Below are positions 48,414 to 56,918 of a stretch of 64,000 nucleotides of DNA, in pieces. The notes below the pieces were generated by a model. It was not told the DNA's origin. It worked only from the letters and a program-made list of their open reading frames with translations, and did not search any database. How positions within the stretch are numbered: position 1 is the stretch's first letter; each line of letters opens with the position of its first letter. The translations under genes were made by a program, and so were the position numbers. The DNA is taken from contig JASBUR010000026.1 in NCBI GenBank assembly GCA_030147805.1, positions 32,457-96,456 on the forward strand. Reading direction: 5' to 3'. The DNA comes from Sphingomonadaceae bacterium (lineage in GTDB: Bacteria > Pseudomonadota > Alphaproteobacteria > Sphingomonadales > Sphingomonadaceae).

Positions 48414-50159
48414 ATGCGCCTGATCCTTGCCGCGCTTGCCGCCAGCCTGCTGTCGACGACGGCGCTCGCCGCGCCCGCCGACGAGTTGAAGGCGGTGCTC
48501 GACGACCATTGGGCCTGGACGATGAAGAATTCGCCGGTCTACGCGACGATGCTCGGGGTGCGCGACTATGATGCCGAGCTCGGCGACCCGTCGCTCGCCG
48601 CCGAGGACCGGCGCGCGCGCGAGGCGCAGGCGCTCATCGACCGGCTCGACCGCATCGACGAGGGCGGGCTGTCGAGCGCCGACCGCACCCACCGCGCGAT
48701 CCTGCGCCGGCAACTTGCCGAGCAGGTCGAGGGCAACACATTCGGCCAGCGCGCCGTCACCTTCACCACCTATTCGAGCTGGTTCCAGAACATCGCCGGC
48801 ATCGGCGAGGACCTACCGTTCCAGACCAGGGCGGACTACGAGAGCTATCTGGCGCGGCTCGCCGCCTACCCGGCGTACAACGACGCGCAGATCGCGGTAA
48901 CCCGGCAGGGGCTGAAGGACGGCTATGCGCAACCGTGCGAGCCGCTCAAAGGGTTCGAGAAGACGATCGCCGGCGTCATCGTCGCCGACCCGACCGCCTC
49001 GCGCTTCTACATCCCGTTCAAGCGTCAGCCGTCGACGATCGCCGACGCCGACTGGGCGGCGCTCGAAAGTCGCGCGCGCGAGCTGATCAGCGGCACGATC
49101 AATCCGGCGTACAAGAAGACGCTCGATTTCTACACGCAGGAATATGCGCCGAAATGCCGGCCGGTCGCCGGCATCGGCACCACGCCGGGCGGCGCCGCCT
49201 ATTACGCCTTCCGCGTGCGCGCCGAGACGACGACCGACCTGACGCCCGACGCGATCCACAAGATCGGCCTGTCGGAAGTGGCGCGGATCACCGCCGAGAT
49301 GGAAGGCGTCGCGCGAAAGGCCGGCTATGCCGACCGCAAGACTTACGTCCAGCACCTGCGCAGCGACCCGCGCTATTATCCCAAGAGCGGCGCCGAGCTG
49401 ATGCGCGAGGCGGCCTATCTCGCCAAGCTGATCGACGGCTGGATGCCCAAGCTGTTCGGCAACCTGCCGCGGCTGCCCTACACGGTGCGCGAAATCCCCG
49501 CCGAGATCGCCGAGGGCACGACCACCGCTTATTATGGCAGCGGCAAGCTGACCAGCGCGACTCCCGGCGTCTATTGGGTCAACACCTCGAAGCTCGACCA
49601 GCGGCCCTTCTACGAACTGCCGTCGCTGACCATGCACGAGGCGGTGCCGGGGCATCACCACCAGATCAGCCTCGCGCAGGAGCTCGACCTGCCGATGTTC
49701 CGGCGCTTTGGATATTCGAGCACCGCCTTCACCGAAGGCTGGGCGCTCTATACCGAGCGGCTGGGCATCGAGATGGGGATGTACGACACGCCGGCGAAGG
49801 AAATGGGGCGGCTGTCCTACGAGATGTGGCGCGCCTGCCGGCTGGTCGTCGACACCGGCCTCCACGCGAAGGGCTGGACGCGGCCCCAAGCGATCCAGTT
49901 CATGCTCGACAACACCGCGCTCAGCCGCGGCAACATCGAGGCCGAGGTCAACCGCTACATCACCTGGCCGGGGCAGGCGCTCGCCTACAAGCTCGGCGAG
50001 CTGACGATCCGGCGGCTGCGCACCAAGGCGGAGACCGAACTGGGCGAGACGTTCGACCTGCGGGCGTTCCACGACACCGTGCTCGAGCAGGGGCCGGTGC
50101 CGCTCGACGTGCTCGAACGCCACGTCAACGAATGGATCGCGGCGAAGAAGGCGGCGTGA
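48414..50159 (+). CDS. DUF885 family protein, peptidase-like, exported
   Basis: A 581-residue protein with an N-terminal signal (MRLILAALAASLLSTTALA). The DUF885 core ends in the conserved LTMHEAVPGHHHQISLA, an HExxxGHH motif that likely binds zinc, followed by YSSTAFTEGWALYTERLG. It resembles periplasmic dipeptidase-like metallopeptidases. I use ATG 48414, five bases after GGGGGAG; ATG 48411 adds one Met. The substrate is unknown. The divergent Tat-exported esterase lies 130 bp upstream. Confidence 0.82.
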   Translation: MRLILAALAASLLSTTALAAPADELKAVLDDHWAWTMKNSPVYATMLGVRDYDAELGDPSLAAEDRRAREAQALIDRLDRIDEGGLSSADRTHRAILRRQLAEQVEGNTFGQRAVTFTTYSSWFQNIAGIGEDLPFQTRADYESYLARLAAYPAYNDAQIAVTRQGLKDGYAQPCEPLKGFEKTIAGVIVADPTASRFYIPFKRQPSTIADADWAALESRARELISGTINPAYKKTLDFYTQEYAPKCRPVAGIGTTPGGAAYYAFRVRAETTTDLTPDAIHKIGLSEVARITAEMEGVARKAGYADRKTYVQHLRSDPRYYPKSGAELMREAAYLAKLIDGWMPKLFGNLPRLPYTVREIPAEIAEGTTTAYYGSGKLTSATPGVYWVNTSKLDQRPFYELPSLTMHEAVPGHHHQISLAQELDLPMFRRFGYSSTAFTEGWALYTERLGIEMGMYDTPAKEMGRLSYEMWRACRLVVDTGLHAKGWTRPQAIQFMLDNTALSRGNIEAEVNRYITWPGQALAYKLGELTIRRLRTKAETELGETFDLRAFHDTVLEQGPVPLDVLERHVNEWIAAKKAA

Positions 50160-50219
50160 GGCTTGGAACCGAGCGCCGCGCCAAGCGCTTGGGAACGGAA
50201 CTGAAATGGAGAAGCTGAG

Positions 50220-50462
50220 ATGTTCGGACGTATCGTAGGCGCACTGGCCGGCCGCTCGATCGCGCGCAATGTCGGCACGACCGCGGGAGGACTTCGCGGT
50301 GCGGCGCTCGGCGCGGCGCTGCCGACGGTGATGCGCCGGATGGGCCCGATGGGCATGATCGCCGCGGCGGCGGGCGGCTATGCGGTCAAGCGCATGCTCG
50401 ACAAGCGCCGCGCCCGCGAGGCGGCGTCGACGACCTATTCAGGCCCGCGCGTCCGCCCGTAG
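50220..50462 (+). CDS. Hypothetical small Gly/Ala-rich protein
   Basis: An 80-residue ORF (MFGRIVGALAGRSIARNVG at the start, ending STTYSGPRVRP), with an amphipathic or weak membrane segment PMGMIAAAAGGYAV and a basic tail (KRMLDKRRAREAA). ATG 50220 is preceded by GGAGAAG. Similar short proteins with alternating Gly/Ala occur in sphingomonads, but I know no function. Its end overlaps the convergent DUF4345 gene by 24 bp. Confidence 0.6.
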   Translation: MFGRIVGALAGRSIARNVGTTAGGLRGAALGAALPTVMRRMGPMGMIAAAAGGYAVKRMLDKRRAREAASTTYSGPRVRP

Positions 50463-50825
50463 CCGCGCCTGCCAGACGACGAGCAACGGCGTCACGACCA
50501 GTTCCAGGCCGAGGCCGATCAGATGGCCCTGGCCGGGGACGTCGCCGGCGAGCAGGCCGCCGAGGCGCGCCAGCCCGCCGATCACGACGAGCGCCGCCAC
50601 CCAGCGGAAGCGTAGCGTCATCGCTTCGATGCGCGGGATGCAGCTGAGCAGCGCCACCCCGAGTCCGAAGAAGATGCCCGACAGGTAGCGAAAGTGGCTG
50701 TCGAGGCTGGCGGGTCCGTCGGCGCCGCCGAGCCAGCCGGCGCCGTAGATCATGCCCATCGCGCCGAAGCCGAGCGGCGACAGGCTGAGCAGCAACAGCA
50801 CGAGCTGCAGCAGCCGGCGGCTCAT
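50439..50825 (-). CDS. DUF4345 family membrane protein
   Basis: A 128-residue protein with four hydrophobic segments (MSRRLLQLVLLLLSLSPLGF, YLSGIFFGLGVALLSCIP, WVAALVVIGGLARLGGLLAG and GLELVVTPLLVVW). The DSHFRYLSGIFFGLG motif is typical of DUF4345. It begins at ATG 50825 and is next to the GT4 gene on the same strand, 40 bp downstream of that gene's stop. The function is unknown. Confidence 0.75.
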   Translation of the reverse strand: MSRRLLQLVLLLLSLSPLGFGAMGMIYGAGWLGGADGPASLDSHFRYLSGIFFGLGVALLSCIPRIEAMTLRFRWVAALVVIGGLARLGGLLAGDVPGQGHLIGLGLELVVTPLLVVWQARLRADARA

Positions 50826-50865
50826 GTCGCGATTCCATCGAGCCAGCGAAGCGCGAGGCAGGTCT

Positions 50866-51984
50866 TCATCGGCGCATCGCCGCTTCGTAGATCGCGCGGT
50901 AGGCGGCGGCGGTCGCGGCGAAATCATAGTCGGCGGCGACCTTGGCGCGGTTCGCCGACCCGACTTCGGCGCGCCGCGCCGGATCGGCGACCAGCGCCGC
51001 CAGCGCCTCGCCGAGCCCGGCTTCGTCGGCGGCGAGGAACCGCCGATTGGCCGGCGAGACGATCTCGGCGACGTCGCCGACGCGCGTCGAGGCGGCGGGC
51101 AGCCGCGCCGCCATCGCCTCGACGAGGCTGATCGGGAACTGCTCGCTGTCCGACGACAGCGCGAAGATGTCGAACAGCCCGACATAGCGGTGCGGATGCG
51201 CGACGAAGCCCGGCATCACCAAGCGGTCGGCGATGCCCTGCCGGTCGGCCTCGGCGCGGATCGCCGCCTCCTCGGGACCGCGCCCGACGATCACCAGCCG
51301 CGACGCGACGCCCGGCGTGGCGCGCGCGGCGGCGGCAAAGGCGCGGACGAGACGCGGCAGGTTCTTGACCGGCCGCAGCCCGGCGAGCGTGCCGACGATC
51401 ACCTCGCCCGGCCGCCGCGCGAAGCCGGGAAGCGCGTCGGGCGCGGGCGGCCGCTCGTAGAGCGCCATGTCGACGCCGTTGGGCACATAGGCGACGCGCT
51501 CGCGCGGCTGCCGCCAGACCTCGAGCGCGATTCGTTCGAGATTGCGCGACGGCACCATCAGCCGGGCGACGCCGGGGAGGAACAGCCGGCGGAAGATGAC
51601 GCGCTTGGGCTTCTGCCTTTCGGTCTCGTCCTCGTTGAAGCCGTCCTCGTGATGGATCATCGGCCGGTGCGCGAAGACGCGATTCGCGCCGACCGCGTCC
51701 ATCGACCCCCAGTTATAGGTGAGGATCAGATCATAGCCCTGCATCGCCGCGGCGATTCGGCGCCAGCGCGCGGGACCGGGCTTGCCTTCGAGGCTTGGGA
51801 AATGGTCGAGCAGCCGCGCCGCGACCGCCGGATCGATCAGCGCGGCGGCGGCGGTCTCGCCGGGCGCGGCCGACACGATGTCGTGGCTGAAGGCGTCGCC
51901 CCAGGCGTTCATCAGCGCCACGCAACGCGCCTCCTTGCCGCCGAGGTTGAAGGTCGAATGGAGGTGGAGGAGGCGCGGCCGCAT
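50866..51984 (-). CDS. Glycosyltransferase family 4 protein
   Basis: A 372-residue GT-B retaining glycosyltransferase. It has LLHLHSTFNLGGKEARCVAL at the N-terminus, then VAYVPNGVDMALYERP and GTLAGLRPVKNLPRLVRAF. The donor site DSEQFPISLVEAMAARLPAA holds the E-x7-E pattern. The likely role is in a surface or storage polysaccharide. It is divergent (80 bp) from the asparagine-synthase-like gene, a layout common for polysaccharide loci. No other glycan genes lie beside it. Confidence 0.85.
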   Translation of the reverse strand: MRPRLLHLHSTFNLGGKEARCVALMNAWGDAFSHDIVSAAPGETAAAALIDPAVAARLLDHFPSLEGKPGPARWRRIAAAMQGYDLILTYNWGSMDAVGANRVFAHRPMIHHEDGFNEDETERQKPKRVIFRRLFLPGVARLMVPSRNLERIALEVWRQPRERVAYVPNGVDMALYERPPAPDALPGFARRPGEVIVGTLAGLRPVKNLPRLVRAFAAAARATPGVASRLVIVGRGPEEAAIRAEADRQGIADRLVMPGFVAHPHRYVGLFDIFALSSDSEQFPISLVEAMAARLPAASTRVGDVAEIVSPANRRFLAADEAGLGEALAALVADPARRAEVGSANRAKVAADYDFAATAAAYRAIYEAAMRR

Positions 51985-52063
51985 TCGCCGCCGCTATAGC
52001 AAGCGGCGGCGGCGGCGCGAAGTCGCTGGCGATATTAACCTTCGTCGGCTAGGGAGCCGGGCG

Positions 52064-53815
52064 ATGGCGGGCTTCTATCTGTGTCGCAACGACGAGGGCG
52101 CGACCGAACGGCTGGCGGCGGCGCGCGCCCAGTTCGCCCGGCACGGGTTTGCCGCGCCGACCGACTTCGCCACGCCGCATCACGTCGGCTTCCACGTTCC
52201 CTTCATCCACGGCGGCCCCGCCGGCTTCCTGCAGCGCGGCGACGATTTCGTCGCGGTCGCCGGGACGCTGGTGTTCGACGGCAAGCTCGGCACGCCGGCG
52301 CTCGCGGCGCTGCTCGACGCCTTCGAGCTGCCCTTCACCGACTGGGAGCGGCTGCGCGGCCATTTCGCGCTGCTGGTGCGGAAAGCCGGCCGCACCGCGT
52401 TGCTCACCGATTTCTTCGGCGCCTTCCAGCTGTTCCACGACCGCCGCTTCGAGGTGGTGTCGACCTCGTTCCTCGCCACCGCCGGCAGCGTGCCACGGCT
52501 GACCTGGGCGAAGCAGGGCGTCTATGAATTCGCCTTCAACGTCTTCCCGGTCGGCGACGACACGGTGTTCGAGGAGGTGCGCCGCCTCGGCCCGGAGGCA
52601 CAGATCGAACTGGGCGCGCAGGTCGTTCGCCACCCGGTGGCCAAGCCGCTGCCCGCGGCGACGACCGACATGCCGCTCGATACGCGCATCGACCGCATGG
52701 CGGCGCGGCTGCGCGAGGAAGCCGATCCCTATGTCGCCGAATGGGGCGACCGCATGCAGTGCCCGCTGTCGGGCGGGCTCGATTCGCGGCTGGCGCTGGC
52801 GCTGCTGCGCGACCGCGGCGTGAAGCCGCACGTCTATGTCTACGGCCGTCCGGGCATGGAAGACGTCGAGATCGCCCGCGCCGTCGGTGCCGCGGAGGGC
52901 TTCGAGGTCGAGCTGTTCCAGAAGGCGGCGTGGCGCGACATCGGCCCCGAGGACTATGCCGAGCAGGTCGAGCGCAACTTCCACGAAACCGACGCGCTGG
53001 TCACCGACGGCGGGCTGTTCGACAATGGCGGCAACGCCCATGCGCGCCATGCGCGGCAGCTGGGCGGCCAGCTCGCGGTGTCCGGCGGCTGCGGCGAGGT
53101 GTTCCGCAACTTCTTCTACCTGCCCGATCGGCCGCTGCGCGCCCGCGACGTCGCCGAGGCCTTTTTCGCGCGCTTCACCACCACCGACACCAGCGACGCC
53201 TTCGACGCGCGCGAGTTCCTCGGCGCGATCGAGGCGAAGGCGCTCGCGGCGCTCGGGCTGCCCCCCGACATGCGCGCGCCGCTGCCGCGCGCGCTCATCG
53301 AGCAGCTCTACCCGCGGCTGCGCTGCCGCGCCTTCTTCGGCCGCGAGCTGAGCCTCGTCGGCCGCCAGGGCGGGTATTTCATGCCCTTCTTCGATCGCGC
53401 GGTGGTCGAGGAGGCGCTGACGCTGCCGATGGCGCTCAAGAATCTCGGCCGCTTCGAGGCGGCCCTGCTCACCCGGCTCGACCCGCGGCTGGCGAGCCGC
53501 CCCTCGGCCTATGGCCATGCCTTCGACCAGCCGCCGACGCGCGACCATATCCTGTCCGAGATGAGCACGCGGTCGCGGCCGATCTGGATGCGCCGCCACA
53601 GCTATGCGCTGCGCCGCCGCATCGGGCCGCTGACCGACGAGCATGGCGGGCTGCTGTCGCCGATCTACCTCGGTCGCGTGCTCGACCTGCATTTTCCGCA
53701 CATGCAGCGCTTCTTCGCGATGGACAGCGTCGCCGACAGCGGCCTTTATCGGCGGATCGCGACGCTCGAATATCTCGGCCAGCAGGTCGAGGGTCGGCTA
53801 CGCGACAACGCCTAG
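52064..53815 (+). CDS. Asparagine synthase-like protein lacking the glutaminase Cys
   Basis: A 583-residue protein with the two-domain plan of asparagine synthetase B. The N-terminal Ntn-glutaminase-like domain begins MAGFYLCRNDEGATE: the nucleophile Cys2 is replaced by Ala2, so it cannot use glutamine by the normal route. The PP-loop ATP motif SGGLDSR at residue 236 is intact. The C-terminal region follows the synthetase pattern (GRQGGYFMPFFDRAV). It may use ammonia or act as an amide/adenylate-forming enzyme on a surface glycan. ATG 52064 is chosen by the normal N-terminus. Confidence 0.8.
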   Translation: MAGFYLCRNDEGATERLAAARAQFARHGFAAPTDFATPHHVGFHVPFIHGGPAGFLQRGDDFVAVAGTLVFDGKLGTPALAALLDAFELPFTDWERLRGHFALLVRKAGRTALLTDFFGAFQLFHDRRFEVVSTSFLATAGSVPRLTWAKQGVYEFAFNVFPVGDDTVFEEVRRLGPEAQIELGAQVVRHPVAKPLPAATTDMPLDTRIDRMAARLREEADPYVAEWGDRMQCPLSGGLDSRLALALLRDRGVKPHVYVYGRPGMEDVEIARAVGAAEGFEVELFQKAAWRDIGPEDYAEQVERNFHETDALVTDGGLFDNGGNAHARHARQLGGQLAVSGGCGEVFRNFFYLPDRPLRARDVAEAFFARFTTTDTSDAFDAREFLGAIEAKALAALGLPPDMRAPLPRALIEQLYPRLRCRAFFGRELSLVGRQGGYFMPFFDRAVVEEALTLPMALKNLGRFEAALLTRLDPRLASRPSAYGHAFDQPPTRDHILSEMSTRSRPIWMRRHSYALRRRIGPLTDEHGGLLSPIYLGRVLDLHFPHMQRFFAMDSVADSGLYRRIATLEYLGQQVEGRLRDNA

Positions 53816-54661
53816 GAGGCGATCGACCGCGGCGACGGCGACGGGTTCGTCGAGCGAGGGGGCGTGGCCGACCTCGGGCACCTCGACCGCGGTGAGGCCG
53901 GGCAGGCGCTGCGCCATCGCCGCCTGCGTCGTCGCCGCGAACACGTCCGACAGCGCGCCGCGCAGCGACAGCACCGGCACCTCGCGGAGCGCATCGAGCG
54001 CCGGCCAGAGATCGACGCCGACCTCGCCGCCCGGCAGGCGGAAGGGCTCGGCGATGCGCGCGTCATAGTCCCAGACGATGCGGCCCGAGCTGGCGACGCG
54101 ACACAGCTGCTTGGCCATGCGCAGCCAGTCGGTGATGTGGTAGCGCGGATAGACCGCGGCGTTGCCCGCAGCGATGTCGCGCGCCGCATGCATCCAGGTC
54201 GGCCAGTTGCCGCCCTTGCCGACATAGGACTTGATCCGCGCCAGTCCGGCGGGCGCGATCTCGGGGCCGATGTCGTTGAGCACCGCGCCGGCGAGCAGGC
54301 CGGGATGCGTCGCCGCGAGCAGCATCGTGATGAGGCCGCCGAGCGAGGTGCCGACCGACACCAGCCGGTCGAGCTTCAGCTCCTCGACGAGCGCCTCGAC
54401 GTCCTGGAGATAGGTCAGCGGCACATAGCTGAGCGCGTCCTTGGCGAACGCCGATTCGCCGCGGCCGCGCAGCGACACGCAGATCACGCGGCGCTCGCCG
54501 CCGAGGCGTCCGGCCAGTCCCTCGAAATCGCGGACGTTGCGCGTCAGCCCGGGGATGCAGAGCAGCGGCGCCCGATCCGCCGGTCCGGCATAGTCGCGGT
54601 AATGCAGCCGCAGGCCATCGCGCGACCAATAATAACCGTCGGTGAAGCCCGGGCCGCTCAT
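53798..54661 (-). CDS. Alpha/beta hydrolase
   Basis: A 287-residue hydrolase. The nucleophile Ser is in VGTSLGGLITML; the oxyanion strand is LLCIPGLTRNVRDFEGLA; and the catalytic His is in VPEVGHAPSLDEP, the Asp likely in LSDVF. Substrate and biological role are unknown. It starts at ATG 54661, and its last 18 bases overlap the end of the asparagine-synthase-like gene. Confidence 0.88.
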   Translation of the reverse strand: MSGPGFTDGYYWSRDGLRLHYRDYAGPADRAPLLCIPGLTRNVRDFEGLAGRLGGERRVICVSLRGRGESAFAKDALSYVPLTYLQDVEALVEELKLDRLVSVGTSLGGLITMLLAATHPGLLAGAVLNDIGPEIAPAGLARIKSYVGKGGNWPTWMHAARDIAAGNAAVYPRYHITDWLRMAKQLCRVASSGRIVWDYDARIAEPFRLPGGEVGVDLWPALDALREVPVLSLRGALSDVFAATTQAAMAQRLPGLTAVEVPEVGHAPSLDEPVAVAAVDRLLGVVA

Positions 54662-54725
54662 CGTCGCGGCGGAAACTATCGCATCGCCGCCGCTTGTCCA
54701 ACGCCTGCGTCGCGGCCCAAATCTT

Positions 54726-54768
54726 TTGACTCTGACTCAGAAAGCTAGGATATCCTGTCCGATCAGGA
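54726..54768 (+). promoter_or_regulatory. Candidate promoter and operator of the TetR gene
   Basis: TTGACT at 54726-54731 is followed 17 bases later by GATATC (54749-54754). An inverted repeat TCCTG-N6-CAGGA lies at 54753-54768. It lies between divergent genes and could be the autoregulatory site. Assignment is by eye. Confidence 0.35.
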
Positions 54769-54797
54769 CTGGCCGCAGGGCCGGAGGGGGAGTTGTT

Positions 54798-55439
54798 ATG
54801 GCCACCAAAGCCGCCGAGCCGCGGGCTCGCCGCTATGACCCGGCCGAGACGCGCCAGCGCGTGCTCGAGGCCGCGAACATGCTGTTCTCGACCAAGGGTT
54901 TCGTGTCGACCGGCACCGCCGACATCGCGCGCGCCGCCGACGTCTCCGAAGGGTCGATCTTCTACCATTTCGGCTCGAAGAAGAATCTGCTCATCGAGCT
55001 CGGCCGCCAATATGGCGAGAACATGATCGCGGCGATGGATCGCGGCGAGGGCCTCGCGGCGCTGACCATCGAGACGACGATCGAGCGCTGCTTCGACTAT
55101 TGCGCGACGCACAAGCAGTGGGAGGCGATCAATCAGGGCGGCACCGACCGCATCGGCGGTTCGAGCCCCGGCGGCCATTTCCACGATCCCGAGGCCGAGC
55201 CCTTCTATCGCTCGTCGCGCGAAGTCGTCGTCGCCTGGACCGAGGCGCATATGCGCGCGCAGCTCGGCGCGCAGGGCGTGACCGACGTCAACATCCCGGT
55301 CGCCGCCTCGTTCGTCTATGCCGCGGTCGGCGACGCGCTCGACCGGGCGTTCGGATCGGGCGCGACGCCCGAGGAGCGCGAGGCGATCAAGGCGGAAACC
55401 ATCCGCTTCGTCAGCGCCGCCTGCGGCTATCGCAGCTGA
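54798..55439 (+). CDS. TetR/AcrR family transcriptional regulator
   Basis: A 213-residue repressor. The N-terminal HTH spans ETRQRVLEAANMLFSTKGF, TADIARAADVSEGSIFYHFG and SKKNLLIELGRQ. The C-terminal ligand-binding part is not assigned. ATG 54798 follows an excellent GGAGGGGGAG site, and the frame upstream has no such site. It is 50 bp before selO and divergent from the alpha/beta hydrolase, either of which it could control. Confidence 0.9.
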   Translation: MATKAAEPRARRYDPAETRQRVLEAANMLFSTKGFVSTGTADIARAADVSEGSIFYHFGSKKNLLIELGRQYGENMIAAMDRGEGLAALTIETTIERCFDYCATHKQWEAINQGGTDRIGGSSPGGHFHDPEAEPFYRSSREVVVAWTEAHMRAQLGAQGVTDVNIPVAASFVYAAVGDALDRAFGSGATPEEREAIKAETIRFVSAACGYRS

Positions 55440-55488
55440 CGCCGCGTCCGGAGCGGAACCTCGCCGCCGCCCGGCGATTGACTCCCGC

Positions 55489-56886
55489 GTGACCGACACC
55501 GCCTACCGCCCGGCGCGCGCCATCCACGAGCTGGGCGACGCCTTCTACGATGTCGTCGAGGCCGCGCCCTTTCCGCAGCACGTCCTGCGCTTCCGCAACG
55601 ACCGGCACGCCGCGACCGTCGGGCTGGGTTCGCTCACCGATGCCGAGTGGATCGCGCATTTCGGCCGCTTCGCGCCGCTGGCGGGCAGCCTCGAGGCACC
55701 GCTGGCGCTGCGCTACCACGGCCACCAGTTCCGCACCTACAATCCCGACCTCGGCGACGGCCGCGGCTTCCTGTTCGCGCAGCTGTACGACGACCGCGGC
55801 CGGCTGCTCGACCTCGGCACCAAGGGGTCGGGGCAGACGCCGTGGAGCCGCTTCGGCGACGGGCGGCTGACGCTGAAGGGCGGCGTGCGCGAGGTGCTGG
55901 CGACCGAGATGCTCGAGGCGCTGGGCGTCGAGACCTCGAAGAGTTTTTCGCTGATCGAGACCGGCGAGGCGCTGGTGCGCGGCGACGAACCGTCGCCGAC
56001 GCGCTCGGCGGTGATGGTGCGGCTGTCGCACAGCCATATCCGCTACGGCAGCTTCCAGCGGCTCGCCTACCTCAAGCAGCCCGAGAACCTCGCGCGGCTG
56101 ACCGACTATGTGCTGCGCCACTATGGGCAGGCCGAGGCGCCCGATCGCTACGCCGCGCTGATGGACCAGGCGGTGTGGGGCGCGGCGCGGCTGGCGGCGG
56201 GCTTCATGGCGGCGGGGTTCGTCCACGGCGTGCTCAACACCGACAACATCAACATCACCGGCGAGAGCTTCGACTACGGCCCCTACCGCTTCGCGCCGCG
56301 CTACGATCGCTCGTTCACCGCCGCCTATTTCGACCATTCGGGGCTCTACGCCTTCGGCCGGCAGGCCGAGGCGCTGCACTGGAACCTCCACCAGCTGGCG
56401 CTGGCGCTGCGCACGGTGGCCGAGACCGACAGCCTCGTGCCCGCCTTCAGCGAATATCCGCTGCGCTTCGAGGCCGAGCTGCGGATCGCGGTGCTCGGGC
56501 GGCTGGGTGTCCGCCCCCGCGACGACGCGACCGATCTGGCGCTGCTGCAGGCGATGGAATCGGCACTCGAGACGACCGGCCTGCCGCTCGACCGCTTCTA
56601 TTTCGACTGGCGCGGCGGCCAGCGGCGCGGCCCCAGCCCCGCCGAGGCGAGCTATGCGCTGCCGGCGTTCGCGCCATTCGTCGCGGCGATCGCCGGCTAT
56701 GCCCCCGCCGCCGACACCGCGCACCCCTATTGGTCCGACCCCGAACCCTGCGCGCTGCTGATCGACGAGATCGAATCGATCTGGGCGGCGATCGACGAAT
56801 CGGACGATTGGGCGCCGTTTCACGGCAAAATCGCCGCGATCCGGCGCATGGGCGCCGCGATGACCGGCGAAATCGAGCCGAGTTGA
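55489..56886 (+). CDS. selO: Protein adenylyltransferase SelO
   Basis: A 465-residue pseudokinase-fold enzyme that AMPylates proteins on Ser/Thr/Tyr. Characteristic blocks are HGHQFRTYNPDLGDGRG, DLGTKGSGQTPWSRFGDG, LKGGVREVLATEML, HGVLNTDNINITGE and DYGPYRF with the metal-binding Asn/Asp. GTG 55489 is chosen from the family N-terminus. The next gene starts 32 bp after the stop, so the two may be co-transcribed. Confidence 0.93.
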   Translation: MTDTAYRPARAIHELGDAFYDVVEAAPFPQHVLRFRNDRHAATVGLGSLTDAEWIAHFGRFAPLAGSLEAPLALRYHGHQFRTYNPDLGDGRGFLFAQLYDDRGRLLDLGTKGSGQTPWSRFGDGRLTLKGGVREVLATEMLEALGVETSKSFSLIETGEALVRGDEPSPTRSAVMVRLSHSHIRYGSFQRLAYLKQPENLARLTDYVLRHYGQAEAPDRYAALMDQAVWGAARLAAGFMAAGFVHGVLNTDNINITGESFDYGPYRFAPRYDRSFTAAYFDHSGLYAFGRQAEALHWNLHQLALALRTVAETDSLVPAFSEYPLRFEAELRIAVLGRLGVRPRDDATDLALLQAMESALETTGLPLDRFYFDWRGGQRRGPSPAEASYALPAFAPFVAAIAGYAPAADTAHPYWSDPEPCALLIDEIESIWAAIDESDDWAPFHGKIAAIRRMGAAMTGEIEPS

Positions 56887-56918
56887 CCCGAAACGATGCC
56901 GCTGCCACCAAGCGGCGC

